From an uncultured Bdellovibrionales bacterium (GTDB taxonomy: Bacteria; Bdellovibrionota; FAC87; UBA2466): a stretch of 25,278 nucleotides of DNA. Positions 1 through 6,000 of the stretch are shown in pieces. Made by a program: the position numbers and the translations under genes. The notes under the pieces are model-generated. The model was not told the origin of the DNA. It searched no databases and was given only the letters and a program-made list of their open reading frames with translations. The stretch is taken from NCBI GenBank assembly GCA_937903155.1, contig CALCZU010000002.1, positions 1 to 25,278 on the forward strand, read 5' to 3'. Every line of letters starts with the position of its first letter. The stretch's first letter is position 1.

Positions 1-21
1 GCTTCCTTTTTAATTTTTAAT

Positions 22-55
22 TTAATATTAATATTAAACTTAATATTAATATTAA
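22..55. repeat. Two AT-only 16-bp palindromes in tandem
   Basis: The 16-base sequence TTAATATTAATATTAA occurs at 22-37 and again at 40-55, separated by AC. Each copy is its own reverse complement, so the pair forms a near-perfect 34-bp palindrome. It lies just past the 3' end of the minus-strand 659-aa gene and its stub. An AT-only stem has low stability, so it makes a poor intrinsic terminator; a protein-binding or replication-slippage origin is possible. What is seen is the repeat itself; any function is inference. Confidence 0.6.
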
Positions 56-111
56 TTCCGCTTCGCCAAAAAAAACTTCCGCAAATCTTCCTTCGTCGCA
101 GACGCTCCGAT
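52..111 (-). pseudogene. 3' stub of a repeat domain, in frame after the stop of the 659-aa gene
   Basis: Directly after the TAA at 114-112, and in the same frame, come 19 sense codons reading IGASATKEDLRKFFLAKRN and then a TAA at 54-52. They mirror the last residues of the preceding gene, IGSQVTKEELRKFFGI. By hand the 45 aligned bases are about two-thirds identical, and several differences are synonymous. The similarity therefore looks like an old protein-level repeat rather than a recent copy. It is probably what remains of a further repeat unit, or of a paralogue lost by deletion. No start codon or ribosome-binding site belongs to it, so it is not expected to be translated unless the stop is read through. 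Confidence 0.5.
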
Positions 112-2091
112 TTAGATTCCAAAAAACTTGCGGAGCTCCTCCTTCGTCACCTGAGAGCCAATACATAAAGTAGTTCTCTTGCAGATTAAATCATCTTTAT
201 CGGGACATATCTCAATCTTACCTGTGCCGATTAACACGATGTTTTGGAAATTCCTCTTTGACATGTCTAGCCCCTCATTCGCAAGTTCTTCAAGAATCTT
301 GTAAATGTTGGAAGCGGCCTCGGGTCGGGCCGAGTTTTTAATAGTTCCTTTCAACTTCAAACCATTTGCGATCTGATGCGATTGCTTTTTCTGCTCATCT
401 TGCAAAAGGTCTTTCTTATAGGGGCGGTATGTAACGTCATTTTTGATTTGTCGTCGGAATTCCAAAGTGTCTTTTTCGATGGGAGAAGCGTACTTTTTTA
501 ATAGTTCAGGAGTACATTCGGTTCCCAATGGAATGTTGAAGTCCCTTTTTGAATCCCAAAATGGACTGTTCTCTCCTATGCTGATATCGATCTTAGTAAA
601 ATTAAGGGAGTTTAGAGGAAGTTCTTTGAGGCTCGCTTCAAGCGACTGTAAAGTTTTTAGGGTCACTTCAGAATCCCCCTTTAGAAATGCGGCATCCGCA
701 TTGAGAAAGATCCCGTAAGTTTCAGCGATTCTATCGGTGAACTTTCTGATTTGGTCTCGATTTTCTCGCAGTTTTTTGAGGGAGGGAAGTGTACTAAAAA
801 ATTTTTCTATGTCCGTCGAAGAAGCATCTTCCCCAATTGTTATGCTCCCGTTGATAGTAGGTCCCTTAATTTCTTTTCCGGTAATAAAACGGATGTAGTC
901 AATGAAATTATCACCGGATTTTTCGTCGATCTGTTTGAGAATCTCAGAAAAGGTTCTTCCTTTTTTTAGGTAGGTTTGAACGCTCTCAAAATCTGCGATG
1001 TAAAAAGTATCCACATATTGAACTCCCGCTCTCTTTAATCTGTTTGAAAGTTCGCAGAGATTCATTCTTTCATCGTATAGAGCTTCTTCCGCAAGTTGAG
1101 GACTTGCGAACTGGACTAAACCGCGAAGGCCTTTTGAGAGTTTGCTTCCTCCTGGATAAACAATAGAAAGGTTCTGAATGCCACCTCGGTCCAGATAGGT
1201 ACTCAGACTCGTATCTAAAAAGTACTCTGCGGAGTGGCTTTGGTTTTGTTTTGTGGTCGGCTCTGTGAAAGGCGGCTTTTTAGACAAAGATAGGTTTTGT
1301 ACTAGGGGATTCGAAGGTTTGGGTGTCATTGCAAAGTGAACCGGTTCCCAGTTTTCTTTGACAAGAATTTTTTTCAGATTCGGTATGCCATGTGGCGGTT
1401 CTGGAGGCGTGGTAAAAACTTCAATCAGTTTAAAATCTTTACTGAAATGCAAGATCAAACGCGTTCTAGAGTTGTCATCCGTTCTCTGAAACGCGCAGAA
1501 AGTATAATAGGAATCGTCAAAAGCTTGGACCGAATACATGGCTCCCGCACTGGCTTTAGTATTCTCAAAAGTCTCCAACTTTTTATCTTTAAAAATGGGT
1601 TTAGTGTAAATCAGATTACAGAGTTCTCGTCCCACCGTGATTTTTGAGAGTTTTGCAGTGAAAGCAAAATCTAACACGGGTGGAATATCATTGGCTTGAT
1701 TCATCAATGCTTTGAATCTGTCTTGCTCTTTAAGAATCTTGTATTGACCAGGGGAGATGCCAGAAGGCTTCTTAAGGTCAGTCTTTATATTTGCGAGGTA
1801 GGTTTCAATCTCTCCCCGACTCAGAATCAGAGTCATACCGAATTCGCTTTTCAATTTTTGTACGGCTTCGACTGTTCTCTTCTGAACGGCTTCCATTTCG
1901 TCGAAAAGCTGCGATTGCGCTTTCTCGAGCGGAACCTCGGGTTTGATGGCGTAAATTTCATTTCCGGTTACGACCTCGCGTTTGGCAGTGGTGTCGGGTG
2001 CGTGGTTTGGTTCAGCGAAAAGACCGTGCGAGATAACGAGTAGGCTGAAGTAAAAGCAAATCGATTTGCGCAAAGCAGTCCCCCATTTCAT
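112..2091 (-). CDS. Exported repeat-containing protein of unknown function (659 aa)
   Basis: No family was recognised. Residues 1-26 look like a signal peptide: Lys/Arg at the start, a hydrophobic core around 11-24, and a likely cleavage near LFA-EP. The mature protein is soluble with no further membrane segment, so it is probably periplasmic or secreted. A motif recurs three times, about 100 residues apart (near 395-432, 497-535 and 614-657). Its form is roughly NFxxI..IG, then about 15-20 residues, then IxIGxxxTxExLxKFF. Each copy is separated by a charged, helix-rich stretch, so the C-terminal half looks like tandem domains of about 100 aa. The last unit is cut off two residues after KFF, and a further unit fragment lies beyond the stop. 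The gene lies 42 bases after the aldolase gene on the same strand and may be co-transcribed. No strong Shine-Dalgarno is visible before the ATG. Confidence 0.75.
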   Translation of the reverse strand: MKWGTALRKSICFYFSLLVISHGLFAEPNHAPDTTAKREVVTGNEIYAIKPEVPLEKAQSQLFDEMEAVQKRTVEAVQKLKSEFGMTLILSRGEIETYLANIKTDLKKPSGISPGQYKILKEQDRFKALMNQANDIPPVLDFAFTAKLSKITVGRELCNLIYTKPIFKDKKLETFENTKASAGAMYSVQAFDDSYYTFCAFQRTDDNSRTRLILHFSKDFKLIEVFTTPPEPPHGIPNLKKILVKENWEPVHFAMTPKPSNPLVQNLSLSKKPPFTEPTTKQNQSHSAEYFLDTSLSTYLDRGGIQNLSIVYPGGSKLSKGLRGLVQFASPQLAEEALYDERMNLCELSNRLKRAGVQYVDTFYIADFESVQTYLKKGRTFSEILKQIDEKSGDNFIDYIRFITGKEIKGPTINGSITIGEDASSTDIEKFFSTLPSLKKLRENRDQIRKFTDRIAETYGIFLNADAAFLKGDSEVTLKTLQSLEASLKELPLNSLNFTKIDISIGENSPFWDSKRDFNIPLGTECTPELLKKYASPIEKDTLEFRRQIKNDVTYRPYKKDLLQDEQKKQSHQIANGLKLKGTIKNSARPEAASNIYKILEELANEGLDMSKRNFQNIVLIGTGKIEICPDKDDLICKRTTLCIGSQVTKEELRKFFGI

Positions 2092-2133
2092 TTCGTCAAA
2101 GGATAACAGAGGAAAAAGCTACGGACAAATCAG

Positions 2134-2769
2134 CTAACGCGAAGTTTCGCCTAAGTCTTTTCGCATTTCTCTTAGGATCGCGACTTCTTCTTTGGGGAGC
2201 GGGTGCAGGCCACCCAATTCGAACGCACTTTTTAAAATTTGGGCCGAGTGTTCGAGGCGTTCCATGCCATCGTAGGCTTCTTCTAAAGACTCTCCCCAAC
2301 TCAAAGCGCCATGTCTTGCGAGAATCATGACACGGTGTTGAGGGAGGTACGGATAAAGCACTTCGCCCATATTTAAAGTACCGGGCCGAGCGTATGCCGC
2401 GATGGGAATCGATCCGACAGCGAGAATAATCTCCGAAAGACAGTCGCTCGGAAGTTCTTTAAGTTCGGGTTGACCCACTGTCCATGCGATGGCGGTCGGC
2501 GGATGTGCGTGAACTACTGCTTTTGCTTGAGGGCACCGCTTATATACTTCGAGGTGCATGAGTCGTTCTCCGCTGGGATTTCCGAAGAGGATTTGATTGT
2601 CTAATGTGACTAACGCCAAATCGTTTTCCTGAATAAAACCTTTATTCATCGCGGTCGGTGTCATGAGAATCGTGCCGTCTTCCAGGCGACAACTCACATT
2701 ACCATCGCATGCGGCGAGCAGATTGCGTTCGTAAAGTCTTCTACAAATTTCAACAATTTTTTGTTTCAT
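2134..2769 (-). CDS. Class II aldolase/adducin family protein (FucA-like)
   Basis: This is a zinc-dependent sugar-phosphate aldolase of the fuculose-/rhamnulose-/ribulose-phosphate aldolase and epimerase group, 211 aa, which is normal for the family. Visible signatures are the phosphate-binding GNVSCR near residues 23-28, a catalytic-type Glu at E68 (GERLMH), the paired zinc ligands H87 and H89 in VVHAHP, and the third ligand H153 in ARHG. No signal peptide is present, so it is cytoplasmic. The exact substrate cannot be read from sequence; methylthioribulose-1-phosphate dehydratase and fuculose-1-phosphate aldolase are both possible. Its ATG overlaps the stop of the upstream membrane glycosyltransferase by four bases, which indicates translational coupling. 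Confidence 0.88.
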   Translation of the reverse strand: MKQKIVEICRRLYERNLLAACDGNVSCRLEDGTILMTPTAMNKGFIQENDLALVTLDNQILFGNPSGERLMHLEVYKRCPQAKAVVHAHPPTAIAWTVGQPELKELPSDCLSEIILAVGSIPIAAYARPGTLNMGEVLYPYLPQHRVMILARHGALSWGESLEEAYDGMERLEHSAQILKSAFELGGLHPLPKEEVAILREMRKDLGETSR

Positions 2770-3920
2770 GCGTGAATTTCAATCAGGCGAGTTGTTTCGC
2801 GTCGAGTTTGGATAAATCCCCAAATGAGTTGGCCTGCGCATAAAGCCCAAATCAAAAAAGTTCCCATGACTTTTGAGACGTAATTATTTTGGATGGAGAG
2901 GTGGAAAAACGGATCCCATACGGCAGTAAAGACGATAGAAATGAAGAAAAATGCAATTGCTGTGATTGATTTCTCTGAAACAGATTTTTCTGGCATTAAA
3001 AGCAAATAGCAAGGAGCGAGTAAGACAAACGTCGGTGATTCGGTTCGCGGAGACAGTAAGAGACAACTCGCCACACCAAAGCTAATCCAAGAGGCCCAGG
3101 GAAAATTGTTTTTAAAGATAAATCTTGAGAGACAAAAGACCCAGACAAAAATTCCGGTGATGGCAATTTGAACGGGCTCGGCGATGCGATCGTATTCCAA
3201 ACGTAAGAGCACATTTTTAATATCTAACATTTTTCGATGTTCAAGATCCGAAAAGATGGCGGCAAATTGTTGTTGGTGTAAGTAAAGATTTCTCTCCCAT
3301 CCTACAAAGAGGATCGGCAAAATAAAAAATAAGAAGAGGCCCGAGAGAAGTCCTAAAATATAATTGCGATTCAAAGGCCACAGTAAAGGAAGCGCGAATA
3401 AAATCGGAATGATTTTGATATTAATTCCCAAAGCTAAAATCACTCCCGCCGCAAAAAAATTCTTTTCTTTGTAAAGCGCCATTCCCCACAGTGTGATTCC
3501 AATGATGAGCGCATTGGCTTGGTGATAGCGCTGAGAAATATCGAGTTCCATGAGCATTGCAGCGAGTGCGAGCCAGAGCCAAAAGCCCATTTTCTTATCC
3601 CACTTCACCCATTGATTGATTCCGAAACATAACACAAAAGAATTTAAAGCCGCCCAAAGCGTGAGATGAATTTGGTGAGACGCGTAGGCAAAAATTCCGT
3701 AGAAAGCGGCGAAGAGGGGAGAGTAATGAAAGACATCTCCGATTTCGGGAGTCGCGTAAGGATTTCCGCCGGACCAAAAGCGCAGACTTCCCTCCATAAA
3801 AGTTTTTGAGACAACGCCTAATCCTTTTTTCCAAAAAAACGGGAGTAGAAATGCCACACTCCAAAGGGTGAGTCCTGTGATCCATGCCCATTGTGTGGGT
3901 GTCTTAGTCTTTGTCAGCAC
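2766..3920 (-). CDS. GT87-like (DUF2029) polytopic membrane glycosyltransferase
   Basis: A 384-aa integral membrane protein with about nine to ten hydrophobic segments spread over the whole length. The first loop after membrane segment 1 holds GGNPY (51-55) followed by FHYSPLF (64-70). This matches the pattern around the first extracytoplasmic loop of GT-C enzymes of family GT87, which move mannose or a related sugar from a polyprenyl-phosphate donor to a lipid or glycan. An NIKIIP segment with charged neighbours also fits the family. The start is GTG with no obvious ribosome-binding site, so the N-terminus is uncertain. It is followed by the class II aldolase with a 4-base overlap. The sugar and acceptor are unknown. 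Confidence 0.7.
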   Translation of the reverse strand: MLTKTKTPTQWAWITGLTLWSVAFLLPFFWKKGLGVVSKTFMEGSLRFWSGGNPYATPEIGDVFHYSPLFAAFYGIFAYASHQIHLTLWAALNSFVLCFGINQWVKWDKKMGFWLWLALAAMLMELDISQRYHQANALIIGITLWGMALYKEKNFFAAGVILALGINIKIIPILFALPLLWPLNRNYILGLLSGLFLFFILPILFVGWERNLYLHQQQFAAIFSDLEHRKMLDIKNVLLRLEYDRIAEPVQIAITGIFVWVFCLSRFIFKNNFPWASWISFGVASCLLLSPRTESPTFVLLAPCYLLLMPEKSVSEKSITAIAFFFISIVFTAVWDPFFHLSIQNNYVSKVMGTFLIWALCAGQLIWGFIQTRRETTRLIEIHA

Positions 3921-4123
3921 GAGCGTAAATTAATGAGTTTTGCCATAAAAGTCAGGGACTTACTTTGAGGGGAGTCAGATCGCCCAGCGAGTATACAGAC
4001 TAAAGCTAGAGATATCCGCTACTTAAGGCGATTGTGAAAAGCGTTTTGTCTACACTTGAGACACGTTTCCTTATGCCTAGGCAGGCTGAGAGTGGGCAAG
4101 AACTTGCATCCTTAGGAGGGGAT

Positions 4124-4672
4124 ATGGCGTTTTCGACCAAAGACTACCGCTCGCACCTTTATGAAAATAGGGAGCATCCTGACAGATTTTCTGCGTCTCA
4201 AAAGTCTTCCGTGACTTTTTCATTTTGGCTTTTTTCGGCGGTTCCCTTTTTACTGCTCGAGTATTTTTTTGAAGTAGAATTTAAACGCCTGCCGTCAGGT
4301 TTGATGTTTCCTGCAGGGTTTTTGATTTTCTGGGGTTTCTATCACACGCTGCTTTTCTCAAAGAACAAGACTGCGGTTCGGCCCGCGGTGAAAGCAAAGC
4401 CGAAATTGAGAGCCGTTCCACCGGCGGCTCACGCGGAGATTCCAAAAAAGCCTGCGAAAGAATTTTTACCTGAAAAAGTTTTACAGAATCTTTCTGTCCT
4501 GGGGCTTAAGCCGACGAGAGATTGGAATACTATCCACAAACGTTATCGAGAGCTTGCAAAACAGTACCACCCCGATCTCAATCCCGAAGTCACCACTCGA
4601 GGCACTCGTTTTATGATCTACGATTCCGCCTATCGCAATCTCCTAAAATTCAAAGAAGAATATTTTAAATAA
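4124..4672 (+). CDS. Membrane-anchored J-domain (DnaJ-like) protein
   Basis: The C-terminal ~60 residues form a J domain with the diagnostic HPD tripeptide (149-151 from this start) in KQYHPDLNP. This region stimulates the ATPase of a DnaK/Hsp70 partner. Two hydrophobic segments lie in the middle (about 35-50 and 58-78), so the protein is probably an inner-membrane hairpin with the J domain in the cytoplasm. There is no Gly/Phe region, zinc-finger or DnaJ C-terminal domain, so it is not DnaJ itself. The J domain ends the protein, as in TerB/DjlA-like or small type III J proteins. The start was chosen at ATG 4124 because AGGAGG sits four bases upstream. A longer in-frame GTG start at 4034 adds 30 residues but has no ribosome-binding site. 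The upstream 3921-4123 region is the divergent promoter zone with the GT87 gene. Confidence 0.82.
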   Translation: MAFSTKDYRSHLYENREHPDRFSASQKSSVTFSFWLFSAVPFLLLEYFFEVEFKRLPSGLMFPAGFLIFWGFYHTLLFSKNKTAVRPAVKAKPKLRAVPPAAHAEIPKKPAKEFLPEKVLQNLSVLGLKPTRDWNTIHKRYRELAKQYHPDLNPEVTTRGTRFMIYDSAYRNLLKFKEEYFK

Positions 4673-4922
4673 TTGCACGTCGCGAATAGCGCTCATGTTA
4701 TCAGCGAGATTGCTTCCGTCTCCGCTAAAGCTGCGCCGGACAAGTCGTCGCTTCGCTCCTCGCAACGACTGCTGGAACGAGAGTGTTATTGCGAGGAGGC
4801 GAAACCGACGCGGCAACCTTTGTGCGCCGAGTGGGGAGGGTTGCCGCGCGGGCTGCGCCCGCTCGCAATGACGGCAAGCAAGTAACACGTTTTCAATTCT
4901 GAAGTGTCTGAGAGGCGGAGGA
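4673..4922. other. Non-coding repeat-rich spacer
   Basis: No credible gene is seen here. The stretch is a mosaic of REP-like sequence. A degenerate segment at 4708-4769 contains an 8-bp imperfect hairpin (4744-4751 with 4762-4769), followed by a better-preserved 88-bp inverted repeat at 4785-4872. Reading frames through it on both strands only translate the repeat (Arg-rich, with no start signals). Confidence 0.65.
4785..4872. repeat. REP-like inverted repeat, copy 1 (imperfect)
   Basis: The outer arms begin GTTATTGCGAG (4785-4795) and end CTCGCAATGAC (to 4872). Inner blocks are GCGGCAACC on the left and GGTTGCCGCG on the right. The two ~34-base arms match at most positions around a loop of about 20 bases. 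The same arm sequence (CATTGCGAG...GCGGCAACC) occurs as a perfect inverted repeat at 11676-11765, so this is a dispersed family and not chance. It probably folds as a cruciform or RNA hairpin. It has no open reading frame of its own and resembles REP or small non-autonomous elements. Confidence 0.8.
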
Positions 4923-5027
4923 ATGATGGAAATGGAAAATGTAGGTTACCTCAGATATTTTCAGGCGATTTTTTTAATGATGCTGATCTGTGCATTTCGA
5001 TTTTGGGTGTTTAAAGCGCATTTATGA
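4923..5027 (+). CDS. Possible 34-aa membrane micropeptide
   Basis: A short frame starts with tandem ATG codons (4923 and 4926, and a third at 4932) just after GGAGG (4917-4921), which best fits the second or third ATG. The peptide begins MMEMENVGYLRYF and then has a hydrophobic, Met/Phe-rich stretch ending in RFWVFKAHL. It would be a single-pass membrane peptide. Support is limited to the ribosome-binding site and the composition. It lies directly upstream of the histone gene on the same strand, and a GC stem overlaps its stop codon. It could equally be non-coding leader sequence. Confidence 0.35.
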   Translation: MMEMENVGYLRYFQAIFLMMLICAFRFWVFKAHL

Positions 5028-5035
5028 CGCGCTTT
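5013..5035 (+). terminator. Weak terminator-like hairpin
   Basis: AAAGCGC (5013-5019) pairs with GCGCTTT (5029-5035) around a 9-base loop, ending in a short T run. The stem overlaps the stop codon of the 34-codon frame. The T tract is short, so termination would be weak. Confidence 0.35.
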
Positions 5036-5059
5036 TGTATAAATAGATAAATTCAAAGC

Positions 5060-5088
5060 TTGCCTCTCCTCGTAATCTCACTAAGAAT
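5060..5088 (+). promoter_or_regulatory. Possible sigma70-type promoter for the histone gene
   Basis: TTGCCT (5060-5065) and AAGAAT (5083-5088) are spaced by 17 bases and lie 28 bases before the ATG. Each box matches the consensus at only four positions, so this is tentative. Confidence 0.25.
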
Positions 5089-5091
5089 GAT

Positions 5092-5110
5092 TCCTTTTTC
5101 AAAAAGGAGG
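5092..5110 (+). promoter_or_regulatory. Hairpin that partly covers the histone Shine-Dalgarno
   Basis: TCCTTTTT-C-AAAAAGGA (5092-5108) is a perfect palindrome around one base. In RNA it can fold as a 6-bp stem (5092-5097 with 5103-5108) with a 5-base loop. The right arm contains the start of the ribosome-binding site AAGGAGG (5104-5110), six bases before the ATG. Folding could limit ribosome access. Confidence 0.4.
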
Positions 5111-5115
5111 GTCTT

Positions 5116-5313
5116 ATGGCCAAGAAAAAAATGGAATCTCTCGTAGTTGGGAGTAAAGCAAAAGCAGTCTTAAAAAAAGCAGGATGCAATGTCGCAGGAG
5201 ATGCTTTTGATGGTTTAAACGGAGTCATCTACTGGTATTTGGAGCAAGCTTCCAAGCGCGCTAAAGCGAACGGCAGAAAAACCGTCCGCGCCCACGATTT
5301 CACCTGCAATTAA
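5116..5313 (+). CDS. Bacterial histone-fold protein (65 aa)
   Basis: The product has the layout of a single histone fold. A short first helix carries VVGSKAKAVLKK (10-21). A long central helix runs about 28-51. The C-terminal signature is NGRKTVRAHDF (52-62), where archaeal and bacterial histones carry RKTV/RKTI before an Asp. The third helix is almost absent, as described for the short bacterial histones, including the one studied in Bdellovibrio bacteriovorus. The N-terminus MAKKKM is basic. It should dimerise and bind DNA in the nucleoid. It contains no signal peptide. A strong AAGGAGG sits six bases before the ATG and a clear terminator follows, so it is probably a well-expressed single-gene unit. 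Assignment rests on motif and length by eye; a DUF1931-type relative is the alternative within the same fold. Confidence 0.85.
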   Translation: MAKKKMESLVVGSKAKAVLKKAGCNVAGDAFDGLNGVIYWYLEQASKRAKANGRKTVRAHDFTCN

Positions 5314-5323
5314 TTTTTTATAG

Positions 5324-5357
5324 AAAAGGGGTTTCTCGTAAAAAAGAACCCCTTTTT
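5324..5357 (+). terminator. Rho-independent terminator after the histone gene
   Basis: AAAAGGGGTT (5324-5333) pairs with AACCCCTTTT (5347-5356), followed by one more T. The loop is about 13 bases and can be shortened by extra TCT/AGA pairing. It lies 10 bases after the histone stop. Confidence 0.75.
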
Positions 5358-5370
5358 AAATCCGGGCCTG

Positions 5371-5395
5371 CCCGGCGTAACGAAGTGAAGCCGGG
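5371..5395. other. GC-rich hairpin CCCGGC/GCCGGG
   Basis: CCCGGC (5371-5376) pairs with GCCGGG (5390-5395) around a 13-base loop containing GTAACGAAGTGAA. It sits between the histone terminator and pgpA. It resembles a short dispersed GC hairpin, but no second copy was noticed in this window. Confidence 0.4.
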
Positions 5396-5448
5396 ACGCT
5401 CCCCTAAAAGGCTTTTCAAATCTTTTTTTCCGCTCTACTACCTGCGCA

Positions 5449-5982
5449 ATGAAGTTTTGCATTGCCAAATTCGAGCGCGAGGAGCACCTTTTTAAATCTG
5501 TGCCGTCCGAAAACACACTACCAGCTTGGAAAAAACACTTAGGAGTTTTTCTCTCTACAGGATTTTACAGTGGATTTTTCCCGGTCGCGCCAGGGACTGC
5601 CGGCTCGGTCGTCGGAATGGTTTTTGTCTATCTTTTGAGGGATAGCGGAACTTTTCTGCAAGCCCTGTCCGCCGTCTTTTTCAGTGTGATTGGAGTTTGG
5701 GTTTCCAACATAGCGAGTCAAGTCTTTAAAAAACATGATCCTCAGCGGGTTGTCATTGATGAGATTGCAGGAGTGATGATCACGATGATAGGAATTCCCC
5801 TAACGGGTTACACAGGAGTGATGGGATTTCTTCTGTTTCGTTTTTTTGACATCGTCAAACCCATTCCCGCAAATTTTGCCGATCGAAAACTCAAAGGTGG
5901 GCTCGGCATTATGTTGGATGACATTATCGCAGGAATTTACGGAAATATCGTAATGCATCTGGTGATGCGTTCGCAAATTTAA
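5449..5982 (+). CDS. pgpA: Phosphatidylglycerophosphatase A
   Basis: This enzyme dephosphorylates phosphatidylglycerophosphate to phosphatidylglycerol at the inner membrane. Family signatures are plain: PVAPGTAGS (about 45-53), IDEIAGV (about 104-110), RFFDIVKPIP (about 131-140) and GIMLDDIIAG (about 153-162), with hydrophobic segments between. The length of 177 aa is typical (~165-175). The ATG at 5449 lacks a clear ribosome-binding site, and no better in-frame start precedes the conserved region. It lies 18 bases upstream of recA on the same strand and the two are probably co-transcribed. In many bacteria cinA lies between pgpA and recA; here it does not. Confidence 0.93.
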   Translation: MKFCIAKFEREEHLFKSVPSENTLPAWKKHLGVFLSTGFYSGFFPVAPGTAGSVVGMVFVYLLRDSGTFLQALSAVFFSVIGVWVSNIASQVFKKHDPQRVVIDEIAGVMITMIGIPLTGYTGVMGFLLFRFFDIVKPIPANFADRKLKGGLGIMLDDIIAGIYGNIVMHLVMRSQI

Positions 5983-6000
5983 TGAAAGAGGAGAATAATC

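Noticed and set aside
4034..4123. N-terminal extension of the J-domain protein from GTG 4034
   Set aside because: No ribosome-binding site, whereas ATG 4124 has AGGAGG four bases upstream.
4643..4888. Overlapping frames on both strands (4643-4888 minus, 4673-4885 plus)
   Set aside because: They translate the REP-like inverted repeat, are Arg/Pro-rich, and have no ribosome-binding site. They read as repeat, not protein.
5400..6000. LexA/SOS operator ahead of pgpA-recA
   Set aside because: No convincing dyad of a known LexA type was visible. SOS control cannot be excluded without the genome's LexA site.
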